Shown: positions 42,339 through 51,605, counted from the first letter of the stretch. The stretch: 64,000 bases of DNA from Bacteroidia bacterium (GCA_030431055.1 JAUIJA010000001.1:186001-250000); one strand, 5' to 3'. The notes: generated by a model not told the origin, from the sequence alone. Program-made: numbers and translations.

Positions 42339-42367
42339 TTGATTTTAAAAAAGGCTTCATAAATTTG
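42339..42367 (+). promoter_or_regulatory. Promoter of the 42375 small ORF
   Basis: TTG at 42339-42341 and TAAATTTG at 42360-42367, with an 18-bp spacer, match the consensus exactly. The ATG follows 7 bp later. Confidence 0.6.
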
Positions 42368-42374
42368 GGAAAGA

Positions 42375-42542
42375 ATGAAAAACAATTTTAACATATTATC
42401 GAAATTCAGCGGAAAGTATTTATACAAATCCATTAGATTGATTACTTTATTGGTAATCCTCCCTTTAGTATTTTTTGCTATTTATTCATTTTTTGCTTTT
42501 CCAGAAAGACTTTTTAAACTTATTTCAATTTTCTTTAGCTGA
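42375..42542 (+). CDS. Candidate small single-helix membrane protein (55 residues)
   Basis: In the 516-bp gap between the OsmC gene and rsmI an ATG at 42375 opens a frame of 55 codons ending in TGA at 42540-42542. The product starts MKNNFNILSKFSGKYLYKS and then has a membrane helix (about residues 21-42, rich in Leu, Ile and Phe), followed by a Phe-rich tail. A purine-rich GGGAAAGA precedes the ATG, and a consensus promoter lies directly upstream. It has no family that I recognise. The rest of the gap, 42083-42338, shows nothing clear. Confidence 0.45.
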   Translation: MKNNFNILSKFSGKYLYKSIRLITLLVILPLVFFAIYSFFAFPERLFKLISIFFS

Positions 42543-42598
42543 TTTTTTTTCAGGAACTGGTGGAATTCTGTTGTAAAAAAATAACTATAAGCTGTATA

Positions 42599-43270
42599 CT
42601 ACTTCTTCCCTCCAACACAAACCACAATTTCGCCTTTTGCGGGTTTGGCTTCAAAATGTTTTAAAACTTCTTCGGCCGTTCCGCGAACGGTTTCTTCATG
42701 TAGTTTTGACAATTCTCTTGAAACCGAAACAGGTCTATCGGCACCGAAATATTGTACATATTCGGCTAAGGTTTTATTCAGTTTATGTGGTGAAACATAA
42801 AAAATCATCGTTCGGGTTTCTTCGGCTAACGCTAAAAAACGTGTTTGACGCCCTTTTTTATCGGGTAAAAAGCCTTCGAAAACAAACTTATCATTTGGCA
42901 AACCACTATTTACTAAAGCAGGTACAAAAGCGGTTGCACCAGGCAAACATTCAACATCAATTCCATTTTCAACACAAGCGCGGGTTAATAAAAAACCAGG
43001 GTCGGAAATAGCAGGTGTTCCAGCATCGCTAATTAAAGCCATGGTTTCGCCTGCTTGCATGCGTTTCACCAAATTTTCAACGGTTTTGTGTTCGTTGTGC
43101 ATATGATGACTTTGCATTGGTGTTCCAATATCAAAATGCTTCATTAACTTTCCGCTGGTACGAGTATCTTCCGCTAGAACACAATCGGCTTCTTTTAGAA
43201 CTTTAATCGCTCTAAAAGTCATATCTTCTAAGTTGCCTATTGGTGTTGGTACAATGTATAATTTACCCAT
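42599..43270 (-). CDS. rsmI: 16S rRNA (cytidine(1402)-2'-O)-methyltransferase
   Basis: The 223-residue tetrapyrrole-methylase-fold protein shows VPTPIGNLEDMTFRAIKVL near 7-25, DCVLAEDTRTSGKLMKHF near 29-46, ALISDAGTPAISDPGFLL near 78-95 and CLPGATAFVPALVNSGLP near 108-125. These are RsmI motifs. It methylates the 2'-O of C1402 of 16S rRNA with SAM. It is shorter than the E. coli enzyme (286 residues) and lacks the C-terminal extension, as is usual in Bacteroidota. Confidence 0.9.
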   Translation of the reverse strand: MGKLYIVPTPIGNLEDMTFRAIKVLKEADCVLAEDTRTSGKLMKHFDIGTPMQSHHMHNEHKTVENLVKRMQAGETMALISDAGTPAISDPGFLLTRACVENGIDVECLPGATAFVPALVNSGLPNDKFVFEGFLPDKKGRQTRFLALAEETRTMIFYVSPHKLNKTLAEYVQYFGADRPVSVSRELSKLHEETVRGTAEEVLKHFEAKPAKGEIVVCVGGKK

Positions 43271-43283
43271 AATTTTGGTAAAG

Positions 43284-43300
43284 GGTTATAGGTTATAGGT
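43284..43300. repeat. Tandem GGTTATA repeat
   Basis: Two adjoining copies of GGTTATA (43284-43290, 43291-43297) and a partial third lie between the 43312 gene and rsmI. They are too short and degenerate to assign a role. Confidence 0.4.
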
Positions 43301-43311
43301 AAAGGTTTTAT

Positions 43312-44160
43312 TTACGAAAACTTCTTTTCTACGATTTCTAAAAATCGTGTTTCATATTCTTCTTTTCCGTCCCAATTATTATAATCAGGTTTTACGAAAT
43401 CTTCGATAAAACCTTTTGCTTCATCAAAAGATTCAAATGTGTTTAATTGTGATAAAACGCGATTAAAATCATCTGAACTTCCTCCGAAAAGGCGTTTTTC
43501 AAACGCTATTCTATCATTTAAACCAATATTGATTCCGTTATTCAGTCTGTCGTTTAATGATTTTGTTTTTGGCTCTTCAAAAACAACTTCTGGAGTTTCT
43601 TCAATTGCAACTTCTGTTTTTGCTTCAACTACTTCTTGAAGTTTAGTTTCAACAGTTTCCTGTTGAGTTATTTCTTCTTTTGCCTCAAAAACGGGTTCTT
43701 CAACAGCTTCAAAAGTCGTTTCAGCCACTTCTTCCACTTCTTTTGGAACATCCTCGACTTTAACAAAATCTAGATCTTTATAATCATTCTCTGAAACCGC
43801 ATCAAATAAAGCTGGTTGCTCTTCTTTTACATCTTCTTCGTGCTTAATTGCTGTTGGTTCTTCTTCAAAAACTTCTTCTTTTACATTTTCAACAACCTCT
43901 TCTGCAATTACTTCAGTTTTTGGTTCTTCAACTACAACTTCGCTTTTTGTAACCTCAACTTCATGAAGTTTTTCTTCTAAGTCTTCTATCGAAACTTCAT
44001 CTTTTACCGCTTCAAAATTTTCTTCATAAAAACGAAGAATAGTCAATTGTTCGTACAACTTTTTAACTTCTTCATGTAACTGTTTTGTTTCCGAACGATT
44101 TTTTAACTTTAAAACACGATGTGCAATGCTTATTAACTCACCTTCTAGCTTTTTCTTCAT
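43312..44160 (-). CDS. Acidic low-complexity protein of unknown function
   Basis: The 282-residue protein has three parts. A basic helical N-terminus (about 1-45, MKKKLEGELISIAHRVLKL) is followed by a long Glu/Val-rich middle (about 60-200) with repeated EVVEEPKTE-like words. A conserved-looking C-terminal domain (about 205-282) contains NDRIAFEKRLFGGSSDDFNRVLSQLNTFESFDEAKGFIEDF. The C-terminal part looks like a folded helical domain and the middle a disordered spacer. I cannot name a function. It lies upstream of rsmI on the same strand and is divergent from tdk. Confidence 0.6.
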   Translation of the reverse strand: MKKKLEGELISIAHRVLKLKNRSETKQLHEEVKKLYEQLTILRFYEENFEAVKDEVSIEDLEEKLHEVEVTKSEVVVEEPKTEVIAEEVVENVKEEVFEEEPTAIKHEEDVKEEQPALFDAVSENDYKDLDFVKVEDVPKEVEEVAETTFEAVEEPVFEAKEEITQQETVETKLQEVVEAKTEVAIEETPEVVFEEPKTKSLNDRLNNGINIGLNDRIAFEKRLFGGSSDDFNRVLSQLNTFESFDEAKGFIEDFVKPDYNNWDGKEEYETRFLEIVEKKFS

Positions 44161-44177
44161 AACTTTCTAAATTGCAG

Positions 44178-44209
44178 TTGAAATTATCCTATGTTTTTCA
44201 CTATTTTTG
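44178..44209 (+). promoter_or_regulatory. Promoter of tdk-murF/alr
   Basis: TTG at 44178-44180 and TATTTTTG at 44202-44209, with a 21-bp spacer, fit the consensus. The leader to the ATG at 44261 is about 50 nt. Confidence 0.5.
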
Positions 44210-44260
44210 TTTACTTGCAAAAGTAAAATTAATTACAATTAATCGTCCGAAAGATACAAA

Positions 44261-44860
44261 ATGTTTCTCGAAAATACAGTAAATCAACAAGAACAATTTG
44301 GCTGGATTGAAGTTATATGTGGCTCAATGTTTTCTGGTAAAACCGAAGAATTAATTCGCCGACTAAAACGCGCTAAATTCGCCAAGCAAAAAGTTGAAAT
44401 TTTTAAGCCCGCAATCGACACACGATATCATGATGAAATGGTAGTTTCACACGATTCGAATGAAATTCGTTCTACTCCAGTTCCTGCTGCCGAAAATATT
44501 AGGATTTTAGCGCAAGGTTGTGATGTTATTGGCGTTGATGAAGCGCAATTTTTTGACGATGAAATTGTTGCTGTTTGTAACGACTTAGCTAACTCTGGAA
44601 TTCGTGTAATTGTTGCTGGATTAGATATGGATTTTAAAGGAAATCCGTTCGGACCAATGCCCGCTTTAATGGCAACTGCTGAATATGTAACTAAAGTTCA
44701 TGCAGTTTGTACACGAACAGGAAACTTAGCCAATTATAGTTTTAGAAAAGCACAAAATGACAAGTTGGTATTACTTGGAGAAACAGAAGAATACGAACCG
44801 TTAAGTCGTGCCGCGTTTTTTAAAGCTTTGAAAGAACAAAAAGAAGCAGAAAAAAAGTAA
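44261..44860 (+). CDS. tdk: Thymidine kinase (type II)
   Basis: The 199-residue protein has the P-loop [11 protein letters not shown] near 21-31, the [10 protein letters not shown] segment near 94-103, and the lasso-like region with [17 protein letters not shown] near 145-161. It phosphorylates thymidine in salvage. The paired zinc CxxC motifs of many type II kinases are not visible; only single Cys residues remain, a variant known in some bacteria. It is followed after 1 bp by the murF-alr fusion. Confidence 0.9.
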   Translation: MFLENTVNQQEQFGWIEVICGSMFSGKTEELIRRLKRAKFAKQKVEIFKPAIDTRYHDEMVVSHDSNEIRSTPVPAAENIRILAQGCDVIGVDEAQFFDDEIVAVCNDLANSGIRVIVAGLDMDFKGNPFGPMPALMATAEYVTKVHAVCTRTGNLANYSFRKAQNDKLVLLGETEEYEPLSRAAFFKALKEQKEAEKK

Positions 44861-44861
44861 A

Positions 44862-47291
44862 TTGACCTTTTCTATTCAAAATATAATTAAGTATTTAAAC
44901 GCAACTACTTCGGGAACATTTACTGATTTTATTGTTGAAAATGTTTCTATTGATAGCCGTTCGCTTCAAAATAGTAGCGGAACTCTTTTTTTTGCGTTAA
45001 AAGGTTCTAATCACGATGCGCATAATTATATTGAAAAATTAATTGAAAAAGATGTTCGAAGCTTTGTAGTTGAATATATTCCTAATAATTTAGAAGGGAA
45101 AGCCAATTTCATACTTGTAGAAGACACTAAAAAAGCACTTCAGGAAACTGCAAAATATTACCGAAATCTTTTTGATTTTCCTGTTATTGGAATTACGGGA
45201 AGTAACGGAAAAACCATCGTAAAAGAATGGCTAAATTTCTTACTTAGCCCAGATTTTTCAATTGTTAGAAGTCCGAAAAGTTATAATTCGCAAGTTGGTG
45301 TTCCATTATCAATTTTTGGTATAAATGAACAACACAATTTAGGGGTTTTTGAAGCTGGAATTTCGCAAAAAGGCGAAATGAAAATTCTAGAAGAAATTAT
45401 TCAGCCAGAAATTGGAGTTTTTACTCATTTTGGAAATGCACATGATGAAGATTTTAGTTCGCCTACAGAGAAATTACAGGAAAAAGTAAAGCTTTTCAAA
45501 AATTGTAAAATTGTTATTTTAGAACAAAATGATGAAATTGAAAAACACATTTCTTCAGAAAAAATCACTTGGAGTTTTACGAATAAAAACGCAACTCTTT
45601 TCGTAGAAAAATCACAAAAAAATCAAGTTAAAGTTAATTACAAAAACGATTCTTTTCTAGTTACAATTCCATTTTCAGATGAAATTAGCATTAAAAACTG
45701 TATTACTTGTATTGCAACGCTTTTGTTTTTAGGAATTAGTACAGAGAAAATTCAAGAACGAATTGCTAATTTATATCCGGTTGAAATTCGTTTACAAGCT
45801 AAAAAAGGAATTAATAATTGCGTTTTAATTGACGATTCCTTTTCATCTGATTATCAATCGTTAAAAATTGCACTTGACTTTTTAGAACAACAAAAGCTCA
45901 ATCAGAAGAAAACGATTATTCTTTCTGATATTTTTCAAAGCGGATTACCTGCAAAAAGATTATACGAAAAAGTTTCTTTAGCATTACAAAACAATAAGTT
46001 AGACAGAATTATTGTTATTGGGAAAACCATTTCAAAACATTTAAAAGACTTACCAAACGTAATTTCGTTTCCTTCTACTATTGCTTTTTTAAATCAGTTT
46101 AACACACAATCGTTTCAAGATGAAACTATTTTGATAAAAGGCGCGCGTAGTTTTGATTTTGACGAAATTGTGGTGCTACTCGAAAAGAAAAATCACGAAA
46201 CCGTTTTAGAAGTAAATCTCGATGCAATAACTCACAATCTTAATTTTTATAAATCGAAATTACAACCAACAACCAAAATTATGGTTATGGTAAAAGCTTT
46301 TGGCTATGGAAATGGTGGATTTGAAATTGCAAAATTACTCGAACATCATAAAGTTGATTATTTAGGTGTTGCTTTTGCCGATGAAGGAATCGAACTTAGA
46401 AAAGCTGGAATTACGTTACCTATTATGGTTTTAAATCCGGAAAATAGTAGTTTCAACGCTATGATTGCTTACGATTTAGAACCCGAAATCTATTCGCTTT
46501 CTGGTTTACAAGAATTTATAAAAGTTGCCCAACAAAAGAATGTAAATTCGTATCTAATTCATTTAAAAATTGATACTGGAATGCATCGTTTAGGTTTCGA
46601 AAACCATCAAATTCAAGATGTAATTTCCATTTTAAAAGAAACGAATTTAGTTGCTATAAAATCTATATTTTCGCATTTAGCTACTTCTGATGATATCGAT
46701 TTCAAAGAGTTTACTTTGGAACAATTTTCAAGATTTGAAAAAGCCGCTTCGGAAATTTGTGAGAGTTTAAAGATTTCTCCAATTCAACATATTTTAAACA
46801 CTTCGGGAATTTTTAATTACAGAGAAAAACAATTTGATATGGTTCGTTTAGGAATTGGATTGTATGGAATAGGAAACTCTGAAGAGGAAAATAAAAAACT
46901 TCAAAATGTAAGTACTTTAAAAAGCATCATTTCTCAAGTTAGAGAAATAGAAAAAGAAGAAAGTATTGGCTACGGAAGAACGTTTATAGCCGACAAAAAA
47001 GTCCGTGTGGCGACTATTCCTATTGGCTATGCCGATGGCATTCGTAGAGCTTGGGGAAATGAAAAAGGTTATGTTTTTATCAACAATCAAAAAGCTATAA
47101 TTTTAGGTAATATCTGTATGGATATGCTGATGGTTGATATTACCAATATTGATTGTAGTGAAGGAGATGAAGTTATTGTTTTTGGCGAACAACCATCAGT
47201 AATTGAAATCGCAAAAGCTGTAGAAACAATTCCTTATGAAATCTTAACGGGAATTTCGCAACGTGTTAAAAGAATTTTCTTTCAAAACTAA
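44862..47291 (+). CDS. murF-alr: Bifunctional UDP-MurNAc-tripeptide:D-Ala-D-Ala ligase / alanine racemase
   Basis: The 809-residue fusion has a Mur ligase part (about 1-435) with the P-loop GITGSNGKTIVKEWL near 110-124 and IRLQAKKGINNCVLIDDSFSSD near 308-329. An alanine racemase part (about 440-809) follows, with PLP Lys near 477 in MVKAFGYGNGG and the catalytic Tyr in SIGYGRTFIA near 701-710. The enzyme makes D-alanine and adds D-Ala-D-Ala to the muropeptide, so substrate supply and ligation are joined. This fusion is common in Bacteroidota. The start is probably the TTG at 44862, 1 bp after the tdk stop. Confidence 0.95.
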   Translation: MTFSIQNIIKYLNATTSGTFTDFIVENVSIDSRSLQNSSGTLFFALKGSNHDAHNYIEKLIEKDVRSFVVEYIPNNLEGKANFILVEDTKKALQETAKYYRNLFDFPVIGITGSNGKTIVKEWLNFLLSPDFSIVRSPKSYNSQVGVPLSIFGINEQHNLGVFEAGISQKGEMKILEEIIQPEIGVFTHFGNAHDEDFSSPTEKLQEKVKLFKNCKIVILEQNDEIEKHISSEKITWSFTNKNATLFVEKSQKNQVKVNYKNDSFLVTIPFSDEISIKNCITCIATLLFLGISTEKIQERIANLYPVEIRLQAKKGINNCVLIDDSFSSDYQSLKIALDFLEQQKLNQKKTIILSDIFQSGLPAKRLYEKVSLALQNNKLDRIIVIGKTISKHLKDLPNVISFPSTIAFLNQFNTQSFQDETILIKGARSFDFDEIVVLLEKKNHETVLEVNLDAITHNLNFYKSKLQPTTKIMVMVKAFGYGNGGFEIAKLLEHHKVDYLGVAFADEGIELRKAGITLPIMVLNPENSSFNAMIAYDLEPEIYSLSGLQEFIKVAQQKNVNSYLIHLKIDTGMHRLGFENHQIQDVISILKETNLVAIKSIFSHLATSDDIDFKEFTLEQFSRFEKAASEICESLKISPIQHILNTSGIFNYREKQFDMVRLGIGLYGIGNSEEENKKLQNVSTLKSIISQVREIEKEESIGYGRTFIADKKVRVATIPIGYADGIRRAWGNEKGYVFINNQKAIILGNICMDMLMVDITNIDCSEGDEVIVFGEQPSVIEIAKAVETIPYEILTGISQRVKRIFFQN

Positions 47292-47345
47292 CTAAATGTT
47301 AAAATATTTTATAATTTCGTTTAAAATTAACTAAAACTAATAATT

Positions 47346-47747
47346 ATGCTAAAAGAATTTAAGGAATTTGCAATGAAAGGAAACCTAGTAGATATTGCTG
47401 TAGGTTTCGTTATGGGTGCTGCTTTTAAAGAAGTAGTTACAGCTTTCACAGGAGGAATTGTATCTCCATTAATTGGCTTAATCTTTAAAGCTGACTTTAA
47501 AGATTTAAAATATGTAATCACAGAAGGTGTTGCTAATGCCGAGGGCGTAATTGAAGGAGAAGTTGCTGTTATGTGGGGTGCATTTTTAACTTATGTTATC
47601 GATTTTATTATTGTTGCATTTGTAATGTTTATGATTGTAAAAGGAGTTAATGCTATGAAGAAAAAAGAAGAACCGGCTCCAGCTGCTCCAGCAGGACCAA
47701 CTCAGGAAGAATTATTAGCAGAAATTAGAGATTTATTGAAAAAATAG
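47346..47747 (+). CDS. mscL: Large-conductance mechanosensitive channel
   Basis: The 133-residue protein has the MscL signature: EFKEFAMKGNLVDIAVGFVMGAAF near 4-27 (first helix with the GxxxG packing), a periplasmic loop, and a second helix (about 80-101, FLTYVIDFIIVAFVMFMIVKG) ending in a charged helix. It opens on hypo-osmotic shock in the inner membrane. The C-terminus has a Pro/Ala linker and TQEELLAEIRDLLKK, the usual helical bundle. Confidence 0.95.
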   Translation: MLKEFKEFAMKGNLVDIAVGFVMGAAFKEVVTAFTGGIVSPLIGLIFKADFKDLKYVITEGVANAEGVIEGEVAVMWGAFLTYVIDFIIVAFVMFMIVKGVNAMKKKEEPAPAAPAGPTQEELLAEIRDLLKK

Positions 47748-47781
47748 TCACATAAACGCTACACTATATATTCTAACTAAA

Positions 47782-47808
47782 CCCCGCTCAAAAAGCGGGG
47801 TATTTTTT
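47782..47808 (+). terminator. Terminator after mscL
   Basis: The stem CCCCGCT (47782-47788)/AGCGGGG (47794-47800), followed by TA and a run of T, is a strong Rho-independent terminator. Confidence 0.85.
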
Positions 47809-47879
47809 TACATTTTATTACAAAATCTTAAAAATTTACAAAATTTTAAAATCTATCTTTTTAACTCTGTTTTATTCAA

Positions 47880-47887
47880 TACTTTTG
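47880..47887 (+). promoter_or_regulatory. -7 box of asd
   Basis: TACTTTTG matches TAnnTTTG exactly, 20 bp before the ATG at 47908. No TTG is at the usual upstream distance. Confidence 0.5.
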
Positions 47888-47907
47888 CATAACAAAATTA
47901 TTATATA

Positions 47908-48897
47908 ATGAAAATAGCTATTGTAGGCGCTACCGGAATGGTAGGCGAAGTAATGCTTCAAGTTTTAAAAGAAAGAAATTTTCCAGTAACCGAATTAATT
48001 CCTGTTGCTTCAGAAAAATCTGTAGGTAAAGAAATCAATTTTAACGGAAAAACATATAAAGTTGTTGGCTTACAAACTGCAGTAGAAATGCGTCCTGAAA
48101 TTGCACTATTTTCAGCTGGTGGAGAAACTTCATTAGCTTGGGCTCCAAAATTTGCTGAAGTTGGCACAACTGTTATCGATAATTCTTCAGCTTGGAGAAT
48201 GGATCCAACTAAAAAATTAGTAGTTCCTGAAATTAATGCTTCGGTTTTAACAAAAGACGATAAAATTATTGCTAATCCTAACTGTTCGACTATTCAAATG
48301 GTAATGGCTTTAGCACCACTTCATAAAAAATATGATATTAAACGAATTGTTGTTTCTACATACCAATCGATCACTGGAACTGGAGTAAAAGCCGTAGAGC
48401 AGTTAGAAAACGAATACAAAGGCGAAAAAGCTGAAATGGCTTATAAATATCAAATTCACCGAAATGCTATTCCGCAATGTGATGTTTTTGAAGAAAATGG
48501 TTACACAAAAGAGGAAATGAAATTGGTTCGCGAAACGCAAAAAATTCTAGACGATAAAACCATTGCGGTTACTGCTACCGCAATTCGCATTCCGATTGTT
48601 GGCGGACATAGTGAAGCGGTTAACATTCAATTTGAAAATGATTTTGAAGTAAATGAAATACGCCAAATTTTACATGAAACAGAAGGAATAACAGTTCAAG
48701 ATAATTTAGATACTTTTACTTATCCGATGCCATTATATGCTCACGGAAAAGATGATGTTTTTGTAGGAAGAATTCGTAGAGATGAAAGCCAACCAAACAC
48801 TTTAAATATGTGGATTGTTGCCGACAACTTAAGAAAAGGAGCAGCTACAAATACTGTTCAAATTGCTGAATATTTAGTTGCTAATAAACTAGTTTAA
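47908..48897 (+). CDS. asd: Aspartate-semialdehyde dehydrogenase
   Basis: The 329-residue enzyme has the NADP-binding GATGMVGEVML near 7-17. Its catalytic Cys is in IIANPNCSTIQMVMAL near 119-134, and VSTYQSITGTGVKAVEQL near 149-166 follows. The catalytic His is in IPIVGGHSEAV near 229-239. It reduces aspartyl phosphate to the semialdehyde, the step after aspartate kinase (encoded at 16495-17748). It is encoded as a single gene with its own -7 box. Confidence 0.95.
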   Translation: MKIAIVGATGMVGEVMLQVLKERNFPVTELIPVASEKSVGKEINFNGKTYKVVGLQTAVEMRPEIALFSAGGETSLAWAPKFAEVGTTVIDNSSAWRMDPTKKLVVPEINASVLTKDDKIIANPNCSTIQMVMALAPLHKKYDIKRIVVSTYQSITGTGVKAVEQLENEYKGEKAEMAYKYQIHRNAIPQCDVFEENGYTKEEMKLVRETQKILDDKTIAVTATAIRIPIVGGHSEAVNIQFENDFEVNEIRQILHETEGITVQDNLDTFTYPMPLYAHGKDDVFVGRIRRDESQPNTLNMWIVADNLRKGAATNTVQIAEYLVANKLV

Positions 48898-48941
48898 TTG
48901 ACTAAAGCTACATTTATTACAGATATAATTATGTAAAGCCA

Positions 48942-48949
48942 TATCTTTG
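48942..48949 (+). promoter_or_regulatory. -7 box of the His-rich protein gene
   Basis: TATCTTTG matches TAnnTTTG exactly and ends only 5 bp before the ATG at 48955, which implies an almost leaderless transcript. Confidence 0.45.
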
Positions 48950-48954
48950 CAGTA

Positions 48955-49296
48955 ATGAAAAAGAAAGTTGCAATACTTAATTTTATTTTGATGCTTGCCG
49001 TAATTTTTGCGGTGAGTTATCAATCATTGCATACTTTTTCACATCATGAACATGATTTTTCTACTTGTCACCATCAAGAAGAAAAAGCTAAAAATACTTT
49101 TGAAAAAACAATTTCAGAAAAAGAAGATTGTCCGGTTTGTGAATTCAAATTTGCCACTTTCTTAAAAACTGAAATTTTTGCTTTTAAATTCTTTTCCCCA
49201 TTTAAAGAAAGTCCATATTCTTTTAGTGTAAAAGAAGCTACTTCTTTCTTTTGTGGAAGTTTATTTTCACATCGCGGACCGCCACAACAAGTTTAA
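48955..49296 (+). CDS. Small His/Cys-containing exported protein, upstream of a TonB receptor
   Basis: The 113-residue protein has an N-terminal membrane or signal helix (about 4-24). A cluster of His, HTFSHHEHDFSTCHHQEE, lies near 26-43, and a CPVC pair near 59-62. The C-terminal part holds another Cys (SFFCGSL). The His/Cys content suggests metal binding in the periplasm. It resembles short proteins that precede metal-related TonB receptors in Bacteroidota. It is 78 bp upstream of such a receptor in the same direction. Zinc or copper handling is a guess. Confidence 0.65.
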   Translation: MKKKVAILNFILMLAVIFAVSYQSLHTFSHHEHDFSTCHHQEEKAKNTFEKTISEKEDCPVCEFKFATFLKTEIFAFKFFSPFKESPYSFSVKEATSFFCGSLFSHRGPPQQV

Positions 49297-49374
49297 TTTC
49301 AAAACTATATCTCATTGTATTACTACAAAGTAATTCAATGCATGTTTTTATATATTAAACTTACAAATTCAAAA

Positions 49375-51579
49375 ATGAAAAATTATATCTTTTTATTAGG
49401 GTTATTTTTTATGACCTTAACAACATACGCGCAAAATAAAATATCAGGAAAAGTTACAAATCAAGAAAATGAACCTTTACAAAATGTAGCAGTTCACTTG
49501 ACTGATAACAATGATTTCACAGAAACCGATAACAACGGAAAATTTATTCTTAATAATATTCCAAAAGGTCAAATTTTGCTAAGTTTTTATCTCTATGGAT
49601 ACAAACAAAAAACCATAAATATTAATTCGATTGAACAAACTGAAGTACAAGTAAGTCTAGAAGTAGACGAACATCAATTAGACGAAGTAATTGTATCAAC
49701 ATCTTTTAATAAATTACAATCTCAAAATGTAGTAAAAGTTGAACATTTATCTACCAATGAAATACTACAAAACGGAGTAACTTCACTTATAAATGGTTTA
49801 ACTGAAATTCCTGGAGTAAATCAAATTTCAACAGGAACGTCTATAGGTAAACCTATAATTCGTGGATTAAGCTCGAACCGAGTAGTAACGTACGCTCAAG
49901 GTATTCGTTTAGAAAACCAACAATTTGGCGATGAACATGGTTTAGGTTTAAGTGCCTCTGGAATTGAAAGTGTAGAAGTTATAAAAGGTCCAGCATCTTT
50001 ATTATATGGCTCCGATGCTATTGGCGGTGTTTTGTATTTCAATCCAGAAAAATATGCTCCAACAAACGATTCTAAAATAAATGTATTGCAACAATTTAAT
50101 AGTAATACAGAAGGAACAAATACATCTTTTGGTTATAAAAACTCACCAAGTAATTGGAAATTTTTAATTAGAGGAAATTACAATTCGCAAGCCGATTACA
50201 AAATTCCTTCTGGTAATAGAATCATCAACACACGTTCAATTGAAAAAGATTTAAAATATGGTATTGGATATTCTAATTCTCATTTTTCAACTGATTTTCG
50301 CTATAATTACAACAATTTAAATTTAGGTTTACCTGAAGAAGATATTGAAAATTCAGGCTTTAGAAATCCGCTGTTTCCTAAACAAGATATTGACAATCAT
50401 ATTTTAAGTTTAAACCAAAAAGTATATTTCAAAAACTCTAAACTTGAGGCTGATTTTGGTTACACATTTAACAACAGACAAGAACTTGAAGCAATAGATG
50501 AAATTGCTTTACACATGAAGCTGAAAACTGCCAATTATAATATTAAATATTATTTACCAAAGTGGAATAACATTGAAACTATTATTGGTATTCAAGGCAT
50601 GCATCAAACTAATACAAATTTTGGTGAGGAACTATTAATTCCAGATGCTACTGTTAAAGATTTTGGTTCTTTCATTACTTCAAATTATGAATGGAAATCA
50701 AATGTGATTCAAGCTGGAATTCGATTCGATAAAAGAGATATTTCAACTTCACAACATGGGATTATTGGTAATGAAGGTTATTTTGAGGTAATAGACAAAA
50801 AATTCAATAGTTTCAATTTTGCACTTGGCTACAAAACCAATTTTACGGATAAAATCATTTCTAGGATCAACCTTGCTTCAGGATTTAGAGCGCCAAATCT
50901 TGCCGAATTAACTTCAAACGGAGTTCATGAAGGAAGTAACCGATATGAAATTGGTAATCAAAACCTAAAAAATGAACAAAATTTTCAAGTTGATGTAAAT
51001 TTAGAATACGACAACGAACATTTCGATTTCTTTGTAAACGGCTTTTACAATCACATTAACAATTATATTTTCATCAGTCCAACTGGCGATACAATTGACT
51101 CTAATTTTGTTTTTGAATACACGCAAAACAATGCTTATTTATATGGTGGAGAAACAGGAATTCACTTTCATCCACATCCTTTAGATTGGTTACATTTTAC
51201 AAGTAGCTACGAGATGGCTATTGGTAAAAATAGTAACGGAAATTATTTGCCATTAATTCCAGCTAATCAATGGAAAAACACTTTGAAATCTAATTTTAAA
51301 ATCAGTAATTGGTTACCTAAAAGTTTTATTTCACTACAAGTAAACCATACGTTTAACCAAAATAACACCAGCTTATTTGAAACCAAAACAAACGACTACA
51401 CTTTGGTTAATTTAGGAATTGGCGGAACAATCAAACTTAAAAACAAAAGTTTTCAATTCAGTTTAAACGGAACTAATCTTTTAGATAAAACATATATTTC
51501 ACATCTTTCTAGATTAAAAGGTGATGGCATTCCTAACATAGGTAGAAACATTGTTTTAGGATTAAATTTTGGAGTTTAA
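49375..51579 (+). CDS. TonB-dependent receptor with carboxypeptidase-regulatory-like N-terminal domain
   Basis: The 734-residue protein has a signal peptide ending in TYAQ near 20, then a regulatory-like domain (about 22-105, ISGKVTNQENEPLQNVAV). The plug (about 115-225) carries PIIRGLSSNRVVTYAQGIRL and ESVEVIKGPASLLYGSDAIGGVL, and the barrel ends in LGLNFGV. The start at 49375 is preferred; an ATG/TTA-rich extension from 49315 would precede the signal peptide. Because the upstream gene encodes a His-rich protein, a metal or metal-chelate substrate is likely; plug and barrel alone do not specify it. Confidence 0.85.
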   Translation: MKNYIFLLGLFFMTLTTYAQNKISGKVTNQENEPLQNVAVHLTDNNDFTETDNNGKFILNNIPKGQILLSFYLYGYKQKTININSIEQTEVQVSLEVDEHQLDEVIVSTSFNKLQSQNVVKVEHLSTNEILQNGVTSLINGLTEIPGVNQISTGTSIGKPIIRGLSSNRVVTYAQGIRLENQQFGDEHGLGLSASGIESVEVIKGPASLLYGSDAIGGVLYFNPEKYAPTNDSKINVLQQFNSNTEGTNTSFGYKNSPSNWKFLIRGNYNSQADYKIPSGNRIINTRSIEKDLKYGIGYSNSHFSTDFRYNYNNLNLGLPEEDIENSGFRNPLFPKQDIDNHILSLNQKVYFKNSKLEADFGYTFNNRQELEAIDEIALHMKLKTANYNIKYYLPKWNNIETIIGIQGMHQTNTNFGEELLIPDATVKDFGSFITSNYEWKSNVIQAGIRFDKRDISTSQHGIIGNEGYFEVIDKKFNSFNFALGYKTNFTDKIISRINLASGFRAPNLAELTSNGVHEGSNRYEIGNQNLKNEQNFQVDVNLEYDNEHFDFFVNGFYNHINNYIFISPTGDTIDSNFVFEYTQNNAYLYGGETGIHFHPHPLDWLHFTSSYEMAIGKNSNGNYLPLIPANQWKNTLKSNFKISNWLPKSFISLQVNHTFNQNNTSLFETKTNDYTLVNLGIGGTIKLKNKSFQFSLNGTNLLDKTYISHLSRLKGDGIPNIGRNIVLGLNFGV

Positions 51580-51605
51580 TTAACAAGTTCTTAGCATCAT
51601 TTCGC

